DNA from: JAEUNX01 sp034004685
GTDB taxonomy: Bacteria; Pseudomonadota; Gammaproteobacteria; Burkholderiales; Rhodocyclaceae
Reading direction: 5' to 3'
Length of the DNA: 64,000 bases
Assembly (NCBI GenBank): GCA_034004685.1
Contig: JAVEWG010000001.1
Location: 1 to 64,000 of the forward strand
The first letter of the stretch is position 1. Each line of letters begins with the position of its first letter. Below the pieces are notes generated by a model. The model worked only from the letters and a program-made list of their open reading frames with translations, did not search any database and had not been told where the DNA came from. Below, piece by piece: positions 34,701-43,660 of the stretch. The position numbers and the translations under genes were made by a program.

Positions 34701-36497
34701 ATGGCCGACTACCAGCCTCCGATCCGGGACATGCGGTTCGTTGTGGAAGAACTGGCCGGGTTGAAGAACCTGACGGGCTTGCCCCGGTTCCGGGAGATCA
34801 GCCCGGACCTGGTGGCGAGCATTCTGGAAGAGGCCGGCAAGTTCGCCTCCGGCGTACTGGCTCCCCTTAACCGGGGTGGCGACCAAGTGGGCGCCAGCTG
34901 GCACCAGGGGCAGGTCACCTGCCCACCGGGTTGGCAGGACGCTTACCGCCAGTTCGCCGCCGCCGGCTGGCAGTCCGTGGCCTGTGATCCGGAGCAGGGT
35001 GGTCAGGGCCTGCCCAGGCTGGTGGCAGCCCCCATCATGGAGATGTGGAAGGCCGCCAACATGGCCTTTTCCCTGTGCCCAATGCTCACCGCCGGCGCCA
35101 TCGAGGCCCTCGTGCTGTGCGGCTCCCATGAGCTACGGACCCGTTACCTGCCCCCAATGGTCTCCGGTGCCTGGACCGGCACCATGAACCTCACCGAGCC
35201 TCAGGCGGGTTCTGATCTCTCCGCGGTACGCACCCGGGCCGAACCTCAGCCCGATGGCAGCTACCGGATCTTCGGCCAGAAAATCTTCATCACCTACGGC
35301 GAACACGATCTGACGGACAACATCGTCCATCTGGTCCTGGCCCGCTTGCCGGACGCCCCGGAAGGGGTCAAGGGGATCTCCCTGTTCCTGGTGCCCAAGT
35401 TTCTGGTGGCTGCCGATGGCGGCCTGGGGGCCCGCAACGACGTCCACTGTGTCTCCATCGAGCACAAGCTGGGTATCCACGGTAGCCCCACCTGCGTGCT
35501 GGCCTATGGCGATCAGGGTGGCGCCACCGGCTATCTGGTGGGGGAGCCCAACCGGGGGCTGGAATACATGTTCATCATGATGAACCAGGCCCGCTTTGCG
35601 GTGGGCATGGAAGGGCTGGCCCTCTCCGACCGGGCCTACCAGCAGGCTCTGGCCTACGCCCGGACCCGGATCCAGGGCACCGAGGCGGGGGTGGCCAGGG
35701 GCCCCAAGGTGCCCATCATCCGCCACCCGGATGTGCGCCGGATGCTCATGTCCATGAAGGCCCTCACCGAGGCCATGCGGGCGGTGGCCTACACCGTGGC
35801 GGCCGCCGGCGATCTGGCCCAGCACCACGAAGATCCTCAGGCCCGGGCTCGCCAGCAGGCCTTCGTGGATCTGATGATCCCGGTGGTCAAGGGCTGGTGC
35901 ACTGAAAACGCCGTGGAGGTGACCTCCACCGGCCTGCAGGTTCACGGCGGGATGGGCTACATAGAGGAAACCGGGGCGGCCCAGCACTTCCGCGATGCCC
36001 GCATCACCGCCATTTACGAAGGCACCACGGCTATCCAGGCCAACGACCTTATTGGCCGCAAGCTTGCCCGGGACGGAGGCGCGACGATCCGCGCCGCAAT
36101 GACGGACATGGAGGCCGTGGCCCAGGGCCTGGCAGCCTCCCCGGAGCGGCACTGCCAGGCGATGGCCGCCCCCCTCGCCGGGGCGATCCAGTCCCTGGGA
36201 GAAGCGGTGGACTATCTCCTGCAAACTTTCGGCTCGGACATCAAGGCCGCCTCGGCGGGCGCCGTTCCCTTCCTCAAGCTCCTGGGTATCGTCAGCGGGG
36301 GCTGGCAAATGGGCCGGGCCGCCCTGGTGGCCCAGGACCATCTGGCCAAAGGTACGGACGATTCGGCGTTCTACCAGGGCAAGCTCATTACGGCTCGCTT
36401 CTACGCCGACCATATCCTGCCCCAGGCCGGCGGCCTGGCCCATGGCGTCACCCATGGTGCGGAAGGCAGCCTGGCCCTGGACGAAGCCCAGTTCTGA
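34701..36497 (+). CDS. Acyl-CoA dehydrogenase (DmdC/FadE-like, long form)
   Basis: FAD-dependent dehydrogenase of 598 residues, longer than standard 380-residue enzymes and with the extra C-terminal domain of the DmdC-type subfamily. The TMNLTEPQAGSDLSAVRT flavin-binding block, LGIHGSPTCV, MGYIEETGAAQHFRD and YEGTTAIQANDLIGRKL are clear; the last region holds the catalytic glutamate (YEGTT). AAGGAG precedes the ATG. It is the final gene of the plus-strand run and ends at a hairpin. Confidence 0.9.
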   Translation: MADYQPPIRDMRFVVEELAGLKNLTGLPRFREISPDLVASILEEAGKFASGVLAPLNRGGDQVGASWHQGQVTCPPGWQDAYRQFAAAGWQSVACDPEQGGQGLPRLVAAPIMEMWKAANMAFSLCPMLTAGAIEALVLCGSHELRTRYLPPMVSGAWTGTMNLTEPQAGSDLSAVRTRAEPQPDGSYRIFGQKIFITYGEHDLTDNIVHLVLARLPDAPEGVKGISLFLVPKFLVAADGGLGARNDVHCVSIEHKLGIHGSPTCVLAYGDQGGATGYLVGEPNRGLEYMFIMMNQARFAVGMEGLALSDRAYQQALAYARTRIQGTEAGVARGPKVPIIRHPDVRRMLMSMKALTEAMRAVAYTVAAAGDLAQHHEDPQARARQQAFVDLMIPVVKGWCTENAVEVTSTGLQVHGGMGYIEETGAAQHFRDARITAIYEGTTAIQANDLIGRKLARDGGATIRAAMTDMEAVAQGLAASPERHCQAMAAPLAGAIQSLGEAVDYLLQTFGSDIKAASAGAVPFLKLLGIVSGGWQMGRAALVAQDHLAKGTDDSAFYQGKLITARFYADHILPQAGGLAHGVTHGAEGSLALDEAQF

Positions 36498-36524
36498 GGT
36501 CACAGCCTCAATGGGGCGGCCTAA

Positions 36525-36555
36525 AAAAAAGCCAACCTGTCGGTTGGCTTTTTCG
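36525..36555. terminator. Bidirectional rho-independent terminator
   Basis: A perfect seven-base-pair hairpin GCCAACC-TGTC-GGTTGGC (36531-36548) is flanked by AAAAAAAA on the left and TTTTT on the right, so it can stop both the acyl-CoA dehydrogenase transcript and the converging parvulin operon. Confidence 0.9.
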
Positions 36556-36577
36556 CACCGGAAACGGGGGGGGTGGC

Positions 36578-37366
36578 TTACTTGACGGTGGCTTTGGCCC
36601 GCAGATCCGTCACGTGCTTTTCCACTTTTTGCTGCTGGATGCGCTGGCTCAGTTGCCCCTTGACCTCCTCCAGGGACGGCGCCTTGAGGGCCCGCACGTC
36701 GTCGAGCATGATGACGTGGTAACCGAAATCGCTCTTCACCGGCTGGGGCGTGAACTTGCCCTTTTCCAGTTTGACCATGGCTTCGGAGAAGGGCTTCACG
36801 AACATGCCGGGGTTGCTCCAGCCCAGTTCGCCCCCCTTGTCCTTGGAGCCCGGGTCCTTGGATTCCTTGGCCAACTCCTCGAACTTCTGGCCAGCCTGGA
36901 GCTTGGCGATGATGGCCTTGGCGTCTTCTTCCTTTTCCACCAGGACGTGACGGGGCTTGTATTCCTTATCACCCAGGTTAGCCTTGATGGCTTCGTATTC
37001 CTTCTTGACCTCGGCATCCGTCGGGGGATTGGCCTTGACGAAATCCTGGAGGTAGGCGCGGATCAGCACGGCCTGTTTGGCCATCTCGATCTGGGCGGCC
37101 ACATTGGCCTGCTTGTCCAGCCCCTTCTTCTTGGCCTCCTGGCTCAGCACCTCGCGGCGCACCAGTTCTTCCGTCACGGCCTTGCGCAGTTGCTCGGAAT
37201 CCGGCGCGCCCTGGGCCTTTTGCTCGGCGATCAGGGCCTCGACCCGATCGGCGGGAATGGCGCTGCCGTTAACAGTGGCGGCCGGCGCGGCTCCCGCCGC
37301 GAACACGCCTGCGGAGGCGAGGGTCAGGGCAAGAGCTAGGGCGATTTGGCGAGGCTTGGTTTTCAT
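36578..37366 (-). CDS. Peptidyl-prolyl cis-trans isomerase, parvulin type (periplasmic)
   Basis: About 262 residues. A signal peptide (IALALALTLASAGVFAAG) leads an N-terminal SurA-like helical domain and a parvulin domain (about 135-235: KPRHVLVEKEEDAKAII, GGELGWSNPGMFVKPFSEA, YHVIMLDD). It would help fold outer-membrane or periplasmic proteins. The ATG at 37366 has AAGGA seven bases upstream; a TTG one codon earlier is less likely. It is the last gene of the eight-gene operon starting at ompR. Confidence 0.9.
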   Translation of the reverse strand: MKTKPRQIALALALTLASAGVFAAGAAPAATVNGSAIPADRVEALIAEQKAQGAPDSEQLRKAVTEELVRREVLSQEAKKKGLDKQANVAAQIEMAKQAVLIRAYLQDFVKANPPTDAEVKKEYEAIKANLGDKEYKPRHVLVEKEEDAKAIIAKLQAGQKFEELAKESKDPGSKDKGGELGWSNPGMFVKPFSEAMVKLEKGKFTPQPVKSDFGYHVIMLDDVRALKAPSLEEVKGQLSQRIQQQKVEKHVTDLRAKATVK

Positions 37367-37393
37367 CAATGATCCTTCGGTGGGATAAATCGA

Positions 37394-37660
37394 TCAGACT
37401 TCTTCGGGCGCCTGGGCCGTAATGACCAAGGCATGGATTTCGCGCTTCATCATGTCCCCCAGGGTGGCATAGACAAGACGGTGGCGGGCAACGGTGTTGA
37501 GTCCGGCAAAGCGGGGCGACACGATGGTCAGCCGGAAGTGGCCCCCGCCCAGTCGCGCGCCGGCGTGGCCGGCGTGGAGCGCGCTGTCGTCGCCAATTTC
37601 CATCTGGGTCGGCGCCAGGGCGGCAAGGCGCTCCCGCATCTGGGCGGGGACGCTGGTCAT
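37394..37660 (-). CDS. BolA-family protein
   Basis: An 88-residue BolA/IbaG-like protein: MRERLAALAPTQMEIGDDSA, GGHFRLTIVSPRFAGLNTVA and RHRLVYATLGDMMKREIHAL follow the family, including the histidine-rich loop used with monothiol glutaredoxins to bind a 2Fe-2S cluster. Its ATG overlaps the YciI-like stop by ATGA. Confidence 0.88.
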   Translation of the reverse strand: MTSVPAQMRERLAALAPTQMEIGDDSALHAGHAGARLGGGHFRLTIVSPRFAGLNTVARHRLVYATLGDMMKREIHALVITAQAPEEV

Positions 37661-37959
37661 GGCAAAACTTTCTTGAAGGGGCGAACCGAGGTGCGGGCGA
37701 AAACCCCTTGCTTCACGTAGGGATCCTCGGCGAGCCACTTTTCCGCTTCCAGCAGGGACGGAAATTCAGCCACCACAAGGCTTCCGAAGAAGCCCGCCGG
37801 GCCGGGATCGGGAGAATCGATGGCCGGGCAGGGGCCGGCGATCAGGAGCCGCCCTTCGTCCTTGAGAGCCTCCAGCCGGGCCAGGTGGGCCGGACGGCAG
37901 GCCATCCGGGTGTCCAGGCTGCCCGGAGCATCCTCGCCGATCATGGCGTACCACATCAT
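37657..37959 (-). CDS. YciI-family protein
   Basis: Small ferredoxin-like-fold protein of about 100 residues (MWYAMIGEDAPGSLDTRMAC, RPAHLARLEALKDEGRLLIA, then PAGFFGSLVVAEF and DPYVKQGVFA), matching YCII-related proteins. The biochemical role is not established. AGAGGAAAG precedes two adjacent ATGs (37959, 37956); the first overlaps the yciB stop. In several genomes yciI sits with yciB and bolA, as here. Confidence 0.85.
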   Translation of the reverse strand: MMWYAMIGEDAPGSLDTRMACRPAHLARLEALKDEGRLLIAGPCPAIDSPDPGPAGFFGSLVVAEFPSLLEAEKWLAEDPYVKQGVFARTSVRPFKKVLP

Positions 37960-38567
37960 TTGCTTTCCTCTTCTTCCAGGTATCTGGACAGGTAGATGCT
38001 CTGGAGCAGCACGAACAGGAGCATCAGGCCCATCCCGCCAAAGAGCTTGAAGTTGACCCACGCCGTTTCAGAAAAACGAAAGGCCACCAGCAGGTTGAGC
38101 CCCCCCATGGTCAGAAAGAAAGCTGCCCACGCGGCGTTGAGGCGGGCCCAGACGGGGTCGGGCAGGGTGATCTGGGCTTCCAGCATGCTGCGAATCAGAT
38201 TGCGGTGGAGGACCAGGGCCGAAAACAGGAGGGAGCCACCGAATAACCAATACAGCACCGTGGGTTTCCACTTGATGAAGGTGGGGTCGTGGAAGATCAG
38301 GGTGGCACCGCCAAAGATCGTGACAATGACCAGACTCACCCACAGCATTCCATCCACTTTCCGGTGGCGTGCCCATACCCAGCCGATCTGGGCGAAAGTG
38401 GCGAGAATCGCCACCACGGTGGCGACCAGAATCGGTGCCTGAGCCGGGGCCACGCCCTGGCCAAGATAGTCGTGGAGCAGAGCGGCCGCGGCGGCTTCGT
38501 GGTTGCCGGCCAGCTTGTAGGACGCAAAGAAAAGAATGACCGGCAGCAGGTCAAAAAAGAATTTCAT
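37956..38567 (-). CDS. yciB: Septation protein A (inner-membrane protein YciB)
   Basis: A 203-residue membrane protein with five predicted helices; MKFFFDLLPVILFFASYKLA is the family's hallmark N-terminus and TPFKWKPTVLYWLFGG-type text (FIKWKPTVLYWLFGG) and WVNFKLFGGMGL are conserved. YciB affects cell-envelope integrity and division. It starts nine bases after the haemoglobin stop and overlaps the yciI-like start (ATGA). Confidence 0.93.
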   Translation of the reverse strand: MKFFFDLLPVILFFASYKLAGNHEAAAAALLHDYLGQGVAPAQAPILVATVVAILATFAQIGWVWARHRKVDGMLWVSLVIVTIFGGATLIFHDPTFIKWKPTVLYWLFGGSLLFSALVLHRNLIRSMLEAQITLPDPVWARLNAAWAAFFLTMGGLNLLVAFRFSETAWVNFKLFGGMGLMLLFVLLQSIYLSRYLEEEESK

Positions 38568-38576
38568 GGGGCGGGA

Positions 38577-39014
38577 TTATAGCGGTGCGGACGACTTTGT
38601 AGCCTGGATGGGATCGGCCACGTTGCGCATGTGATCAGCCAGGCTGGCCAGCGCCTCTAGAAGTCGGTCTCGCAGGGGTGTGTCCAGGATGAATTCCTCG
38701 GCGGCCAGACGCATGCACAGCATCCACTGGTCCCGGGCGCGGCTGTCGATGGAAAAGGGCAAGTGGCGGGCCCGCAGGCGGGGGTGGCCAAAGCTCGCCA
38801 CGAAAAGATCGGGGCCGCCGAGCCAGCCAGACAGGTACATGAAGAGTTTTTGCTCGGAATTCCCCAGGTCATCTGGATGCAGGCGGCGTACATCCCAGGC
38901 TTCGGGCAAGGTATCCATCAGTTCATAAAAACGTCGGGTGAGTCGCCTCACGCCATCCTCGCCCCCTAGGAGGGCATAAGGGGTGTTCTCGTACGAAGAT
39001 GCTTCAGAAGCCAT
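38577..39014 (-). CDS. Group II truncated haemoglobin
   Basis: A 145-residue 2-on-2 globin (TrHbO type). ALLGGEDGVRRLTRRFYELM, LFMYLSGWLGGPDLFVASFG and HPRLRARHLPFSIDSRARDQ with WMLCM match the family; the haem-binding His lies in GHPRLRARH. Likely roles are oxygen, NO or sulfide chemistry. It overlaps the persulfide dioxygenase gene by 11 bases, a close coupling of two haem/iron-sulfur-related functions. Confidence 0.88.
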   Translation of the reverse strand: MASEASSYENTPYALLGGEDGVRRLTRRFYELMDTLPEAWDVRRLHPDDLGNSEQKLFMYLSGWLGGPDLFVASFGHPRLRARHLPFSIDSRARDQWMLCMRLAAEEFILDTPLRDRLLEALASLADHMRNVADPIQATKSSAPL

Positions 39015-39720
39015 GCAGATCGATCACGGTGTCGGGTTGGTCGCAACGCAGGTTAGCGGGTAGAGCCTCTTCCAGCCTGGCTGGAGGAGGGAGCTTGAGG
39101 TTGTTCATGATCTCGATGAACTCCTCCCTGGATTTACCGGCAATGCGGGGGTTGGTGGTGCGCTCCTGACCGATGCAAGACACCCTCAGGCCATGGTAGT
39201 CATGCCCGGGAAACACCAGGGTTTCGTCGGGCAAGCCAAAAAGCCGCAGGGTGATGCTGTCGTAGAGCCGAGCGGCATCTCCACCCTGGAAATCGGTGCG
39301 CCCGCAGGCCCCGATCAACAGGGTATCGCCGGTGAACAATCGATCCCGCCAGTGGTAGGTGATGCAGCCCGGCGTATGGCCGGGGGTCGGAATGACCCGC
39401 AGCACTTCGTTGCCGAACACGATGGTGTCGCCGTCGGTCACCAGGCGATCGGCGCACTGGGTGCAGGCGTGGGCGCCGGTGACCATCTGGGCGCCGGTGA
39501 GCTCCCTCAGTCCGGCCGCGCCGGTGACGTGATCGGCGTGGGCGTGGGTTTCCAGGACCCAGGCAAGCTGCAGATTCATCTCTTGGAGCAGGGCTGCGTA
39601 CTCCCCGACCCGCTCCTTGACGGTGTCGATCAGCACGGCATCGCCGGTCAGAGGATCGGCCAGGAGATACGTATAGGTGCAGCTATGGGGATCAAAAAGC
39701 TGACGAAACACGATACTCAT
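39004..39720 (-). CDS. Persulfide dioxygenase-like metallo-beta-lactamase protein (ETHE1 type)
   Basis: MBL-fold enzyme of 238 residues: THAHADHVTG metal site near residue 58, then PTPGHTPGCITY, FTGDTLLIGACGRTDFQGG and FPGHDYHG. The iron-binding pattern and GRTDFQGG are typical of ETHE1-type persulfide dioxygenases that oxidise glutathione persulfide to sulfite. ATGA overlap with envZ places it in the same transcript, which is an unusual partner for an osmosensor pair. Confidence 0.85.
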   Translation of the reverse strand: MSIVFRQLFDPHSCTYTYLLADPLTGDAVLIDTVKERVGEYAALLQEMNLQLAWVLETHAHADHVTGAAGLRELTGAQMVTGAHACTQCADRLVTDGDTIVFGNEVLRVIPTPGHTPGCITYHWRDRLFTGDTLLIGACGRTDFQGGDAARLYDSITLRLFGLPDETLVFPGHDYHGLRVSCIGQERTTNPRIAGKSREEFIEIMNNLKLPPPARLEEALPANLRCDQPDTVIDLHGF

Positions 39721-41144
39721 CGGGGCTTCTCCTCCGAAAATGATCGGCGCATTCTAGCCGGTTGGCGCAGCTTGCGCGTGTCAGCCGGCGGAAACACCAG
39801 CTCGGCGCGCAAGCCCCCTCCCTCGCGGGGGAGCAGGCTAAACCCGCCGCCCAAGCGCTTCATGGTGCGGTCCACAATGGCCAGACCCAGACCCGCGCCC
39901 TTGGCATTACTGCGGGCGGCCTCCAGACGGGTGAAGGGTTGCTTCATGCGTTCGGCATCCGCCGGGGGGATGCCGGGCCCCCGGTCGGCCACTTCCATCC
40001 GCCAAGTTCCCCCATCTCCGGGGGCCACCAGGATATCGATGGGCTCTTCGCTCCCGGCATAGCGCAGGGCGTTATCCACCAGGTTGTTCAAGGCTCTGCG
40101 CAGGGGCAACTCTCGCCCTGCCACCGCTGCCGTCGCAGGTAATTGCAGGCGCAGTTCGCAGCCCCGGCGCCGATAGCCGGCGGCCACGTTATCCACCAAG
40201 GCCACCAGGTCCACGGTCTGCAATTCATCAGCCTGGTCGTCCCGGCCGAAATCGAGAAATTGGCCGATGATGCGATCCATTTCCTCAATGTCGGTAACCA
40301 TGGCCGCCACTTCGGATTCAGGCGCTCCCGTCATCTCAACCCCGAGCCGCAGACGAGCCAGGGGCGTGCGCAGGTCATGGGAGACCCCCGCCAGAATCAG
40401 GGCGCGATCCGCGTCCAGCCTGGCCAGATCCCCCGCCATCTGATTGAAGGCATGGGCGACCGCGACAATTTCCTGGGGGCCGTCTTCCGCCAGCCGGGGC
40501 GGGGTCTTGCCCTGACCCACCATCCTGGCGGCGCCAGCCACCGCCCCGAGGGGACGTCCGATCCGGGAAACCACCAGATAGGCGGCAGCCAGGGCCAGAA
40601 GGAGCGCGGCCGCGGCCCAGCCCAGCCACTCCAGGGGGCTCGCCTGCAGCAGCCGCTCGGTTGGCAGCATCACCCAGTATTCGTCCGGGTCCTCCGGATC
40701 CAGGCGAAAACTGACCCAAAAGCCTTCCAGTCCTTCCCAGGAGCCGGCAAAACGGGTGCCTGCTCCCAGCTGGCGCTGGATTTCCCGCACCACCAAGTTC
40801 ATGGACCGCCCCCGAGGCAAGGGTGTGAGCTGGTCGTCCGACTCCGCCGGATAGATACGGATCCCCTCGAGGGCAGCCAGGTCGATGAGCAGTTCCTGGC
40901 GACGGGCGGGCTCGGCATTGATCAATGCCGTTCGGGTAAGGTTGACCACGCTAACCACCATCCGGGCGGTACTCGTCGCCCGGGGGAGTTCCTCGAAATG
41001 GCGGATGATGTGAGACCAGGCGTATAGAACCACCACGATCAGCAGCGCCATCAGACAGAAGGTCTGCCACAGCAACGACCGGGGCAGAAAGACCGATAGC
41101 CCCCTGGGCGCGTCCAGGGGGGGAGGGGTGGCCGGGATGGTCAC
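39717..41144 (-). CDS. envZ: EnvZ-like sensor histidine kinase
   Basis: A 475-residue membrane kinase. Helix 1 (LLWQTFCLMALLIVVVLYAW) and helix 2 (near residue 160-185) bracket a periplasmic domain; a HAMP linker follows, then the H-box SHDLRTPLARLRLGVEM, the N-box NNLVDNALRYA and glycine boxes DRGPGIPP and GAGLGLAI. It partners the OmpR-like regulator, whose stop it overlaps by ATGA. The presumed output is porin or envelope control; the signal is unknown. Confidence 0.88.
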   Translation of the reverse strand: MTIPATPPPLDAPRGLSVFLPRSLLWQTFCLMALLIVVVLYAWSHIIRHFEELPRATSTARMVVSVVNLTRTALINAEPARRQELLIDLAALEGIRIYPAESDDQLTPLPRGRSMNLVVREIQRQLGAGTRFAGSWEGLEGFWVSFRLDPEDPDEYWVMLPTERLLQASPLEWLGWAAAALLLALAAAYLVVSRIGRPLGAVAGAARMVGQGKTPPRLAEDGPQEIVAVAHAFNQMAGDLARLDADRALILAGVSHDLRTPLARLRLGVEMTGAPESEVAAMVTDIEEMDRIIGQFLDFGRDDQADELQTVDLVALVDNVAAGYRRRGCELRLQLPATAAVAGRELPLRRALNNLVDNALRYAGSEEPIDILVAPGDGGTWRMEVADRGPGIPPADAERMKQPFTRLEAARSNAKGAGLGLAIVDRTMKRLGGGFSLLPREGGGLRAELVFPPADTRKLRQPARMRRSFSEEKPR

Positions 41145-41878
41145 GGAGTCTCGGGGGGCGTCCCTTCATCCGGCACAAAAACGTAACCGAACCCCCAGAC
41201 AGTCTGGATATAGCGAGGCTTGGACGGGTCGTCTTCCACCAGTTTGCGCAGACGGGACACCTGAACGTCGATGGCCCGGTCAAAAACGCCATACTCCCGC
41301 CCCCTGGCGAGCTCCATCAACTTGTCCCGAGACAGGGGCTGGCGCGGATGCTGGACCAGCACCTTGAGGAGGGAGAACTCGCCGGTGGTCAGGGCGATCT
41401 CCTCGCCATTGCGTTGCAAAGTGCGATTGCCCAGATGAACCCGCACGTTGCCGAAGCTCACCACTTCGTCCTCCAGGGTGGGTGCGCCTGGGGGCGATTG
41501 GGGCTGGCGTCGCATCACTGCCTGTATCCGGGCCACCAGCTCCCGGGGATTGAAGGGCTTGGGCAGATAATCGTCGGCCCCCATTTCCAGGCCAACGATC
41601 CGATCCACATCGTCCCCTTTGGCAGTCAGCATGATGATGGGGATCGGGTTCTCGGCGGCCCTCAGACGCCGGCAGATGGAGAGCCCGTCCTCCCCCGGGA
41701 GCATCAGATCGAGCACGATCAGGTCAAAATGCTCCCTGTGGAGCGCCCGCTCCATGGCGGGCGCATCAGCAACGGGCTTGACGCCAAACCCCTGCTCGGA
41801 CAAATAGCGGGAAAGTAGATCCCGCAAGCGGGCGTCATCATCCACCAGCAGGATGCGATAGCGGTTTTTTGAGTTCAT
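41141..41878 (-). CDS. ompR: OmpR-like response regulator
   Basis: A 245-residue regulator: receiver domain with acidic pocket VDDDARLRDLL, phospho-acceptor Asp in LIVLDLMLPGEDG and the switch Lys in LPKPFNPRELVARI; the winged-helix domain follows (TTGEFSLLKVLVQHPRQPLS, VSRLRKLVEDDPSKPRYIQT, VWGFGYVF). It opens the eight-gene operon. The 239-base gap upstream separates it from the divergent small secreted-protein gene. Confidence 0.92.
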   Translation of the reverse strand: MNSKNRYRILLVDDDARLRDLLSRYLSEQGFGVKPVADAPAMERALHREHFDLIVLDLMLPGEDGLSICRRLRAAENPIPIIMLTAKGDDVDRIVGLEMGADDYLPKPFNPRELVARIQAVMRRQPQSPPGAPTLEDEVVSFGNVRVHLGNRTLQRNGEEIALTTGEFSLLKVLVQHPRQPLSRDKLMELARGREYGVFDRAIDVQVSRLRKLVEDDPSKPRYIQTVWGFGYVFVPDEGTPPETP

Positions 41879-42117
41879 GGCGCAATCCTAGCCCCCCTGG
41901 CAACGCTGCGCCAGAGGTCGCCTCTCGCCCGTGGAGCGGGGCTGGTAAGCCTTCGTAAGGGGGAAGGCCGTCAGCAAAGGGCGCTTACAAACCTGCTCCC
42001 CACCGTGGAGCATTCCCGCTTCCGTCACGGGCATCCAAGAGTATGCTTAACCTGCCTATCGGTAGCGGTGATCGTCGGAAATCTTTATTAGCCATTTGCA
42101 GGAGTTGGAAGGTCTTC

Positions 42118-42444
42118 ATGTCGTGCCTTGCAATCTTGGGCCCCATCGGCCATGGTGTTTTTAAGGCCATTCCTGTCGTGGTGGCCTGGGGTCTTGGGGC
42201 GACGGTTGCGTGGGCCCAGCCCGGCGGTTTGGGGTTGGACGCCCAGGGAGAAAGGCCGCGGCTCGAACGCCGGGGAGGCGAAGCCTGGCATTCCGACATG
42301 CGTGAATCCCTCCTCACCCGGGATCGGGCCACGCCAGTCACCCAGGAGCGTCGACGCATGACCATGGAGGAGCGGCAGGCCTTGCGGGAAGCTGTTCGGG
42401 ACGCCTACGGCGCGCGCCGCGCCCGTCCTGATCGGCAGCCTTAG
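42118..42444 (+). CDS. Small secreted protein of unknown function
   Basis: A 108-residue protein with a probable signal peptide (IPVVVAWGLGATVAWAQP) and a charged mature part (RRRMTMEERQALREAVRDAY). GGAAGG lies just before the ATG at 42118; an earlier ATG at 42043 lacks a site. I recognise no family. It is divergent from ompR and 83 bases upstream of tsaB on the same strand. Confidence 0.6.
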   Translation: MSCLAILGPIGHGVFKAIPVVVAWGLGATVAWAQPGGLGLDAQGERPRLERRGGEAWHSDMRESLLTRDRATPVTQERRRMTMEERQALREAVRDAYGARRARPDRQP

Positions 42445-42527
42445 TCCTCCAGCATCGCTCCCACTGCGGGCCCTTGCAGCTGCATCGAGGGTGCCGGAGG
42501 ACGGCGGCCCCGGTAGAATCCCCAGCC

Positions 42528-43220
42528 ATGAAGATTCTTGCCCTTGAAACCTCCTGCGAAAGGGGCTCCGTGGCCCTGTTCTGGGACGGGCGGCTGTGGG
42601 AAATCACGCTTGACGGCCACGCCAACCACTCCGAGCGGATTCTGTCGGTCATCGCAAACCTGCTTCAGGACGCGGGCCTTTCCTTCTCTCAACTGGATGC
42701 CATCGCTTTTGGTGCCGGGCCGGGCGCATTTACCGGGGTGCGGTTGGCCTGCGGGGTCGCGCAAGGCATTAGCCTGGCGAGGGGCACGCCGTTGGTGGCG
42801 GTCGGCAGTCTCGATGCCTTGGCCCTGGACGCCCCGGACGGGGCCGTGCTGACCCTCACCGATGCCCGCATGGGTGAGGTCTATTGCGCCGCCTATCAGG
42901 TGAGGGCAGGCCGGATCGAGCAGACCCGGGCGCCGGCGTGCCTTCCCCCCGAGAATCTGTTTTGCCCGCCCGGAGATGCGTGGTGGGCCATTGGCTCTGC
43001 CTTGGGCGCCTATGCTTCCCGCTTGCCGGCTCAACTTCTGGGCCATCTGGCGGGCCAAAGCCCGGAGGCGGTTCCCCGCGCCCAGCGCATTGCCCAGCTG
43101 GCTATCCATGCTCTGGAGCGGGGGGAAGCTGTGGATGCCACCCGCGCAGCGCCCCTCTACGTGCGGGACAAGGTCGCCCTGACGACCGCCGAGCGCCTGT
43201 TCCGGGGCGGACAGGCGTGA
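42528..43220 (+). CDS. tsaB: tRNA threonylcarbamoyladenosine biosynthesis protein TsaB
   Basis: ASKHA-fold partner of TsaD in t6A37 tRNA modification, 230 residues. The N-terminus ILALETSCERGSVALF, the GAGPGAFTGVRLACGVAQG block and TLTDARMGEVYCAAY are characteristic. The ATG at 42528 is preferred over a longer frame from 42474. Its stop overlaps the rimI GTG start (GTGA), beginning a tsaB-rimI-udg operon. Confidence 0.93.
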   Translation: MKILALETSCERGSVALFWDGRLWEITLDGHANHSERILSVIANLLQDAGLSFSQLDAIAFGAGPGAFTGVRLACGVAQGISLARGTPLVAVGSLDALALDAPDGAVLTLTDARMGEVYCAAYQVRAGRIEQTRAPACLPPENLFCPPGDAWWAIGSALGAYASRLPAQLLGHLAGQSPEAVPRAQRIAQLAIHALERGEAVDATRAAPLYVRDKVALTTAERLFRGGQA

Positions 43221-43660
43221 GCTTGTCCTACCGTCCGATGGACGCCAGCGATCTGCCCTGGGTCGCGGCCCATGAACGGGCGCTCCACCAGTCCCCCTGG
43301 AGCGAGGGCAACTTCCGGGATTCCCTCGAGGCCGGCTACAGCTGCTGGATTGCCGAGGAAAACGGTGCTCCTGTGGGCTATGGGGTGCTCATGGCGGTCA
43401 TGGATGAGGCCCACCTCCTCAACATCACGGTGATCGCCCAAGCCCAGGGAGGGGGACGGGGCCGGGGCCTGTTGAACCATATCCGCCAGGTTGCCCGCCA
43501 ATGGGGGGCCAGTCAGCTTTTCCTGGAAGTACGGCCAAGCAATGGGCCGGCCCAGGCCCTTTACCGGCAGGCGGGCTTCGAGCTTATCGGCCGACGCAAG
43601 GGCTATTATCCCGGGCCGAACGGACGGGAAGACGCCCTGGTCATGAGGGCTGCACCATGA
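43217..43660 (+). CDS. rimI: Ribosomal-protein-alanine N-acetyltransferase
   Basis: GNAT acetyltransferase of 147 residues starting with GTG at 43217, overlapping the tsaB stop. The acetyl-CoA loop QGGGRGRGLLNHI, EVRPSNGPAQALYRQAGFEL and RKGYYPGPNGREDALVM match RimI, which acetylates ribosomal protein S18 and related N-termini. Pairing with tsaB is common in proteobacteria. Confidence 0.9.
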   Translation: MSLSYRPMDASDLPWVAAHERALHQSPWSEGNFRDSLEAGYSCWIAEENGAPVGYGVLMAVMDEAHLLNITVIAQAQGGGRGRGLLNHIRQVARQWGASQLFLEVRPSNGPAQALYRQAGFELIGRRKGYYPGPNGREDALVMRAAP

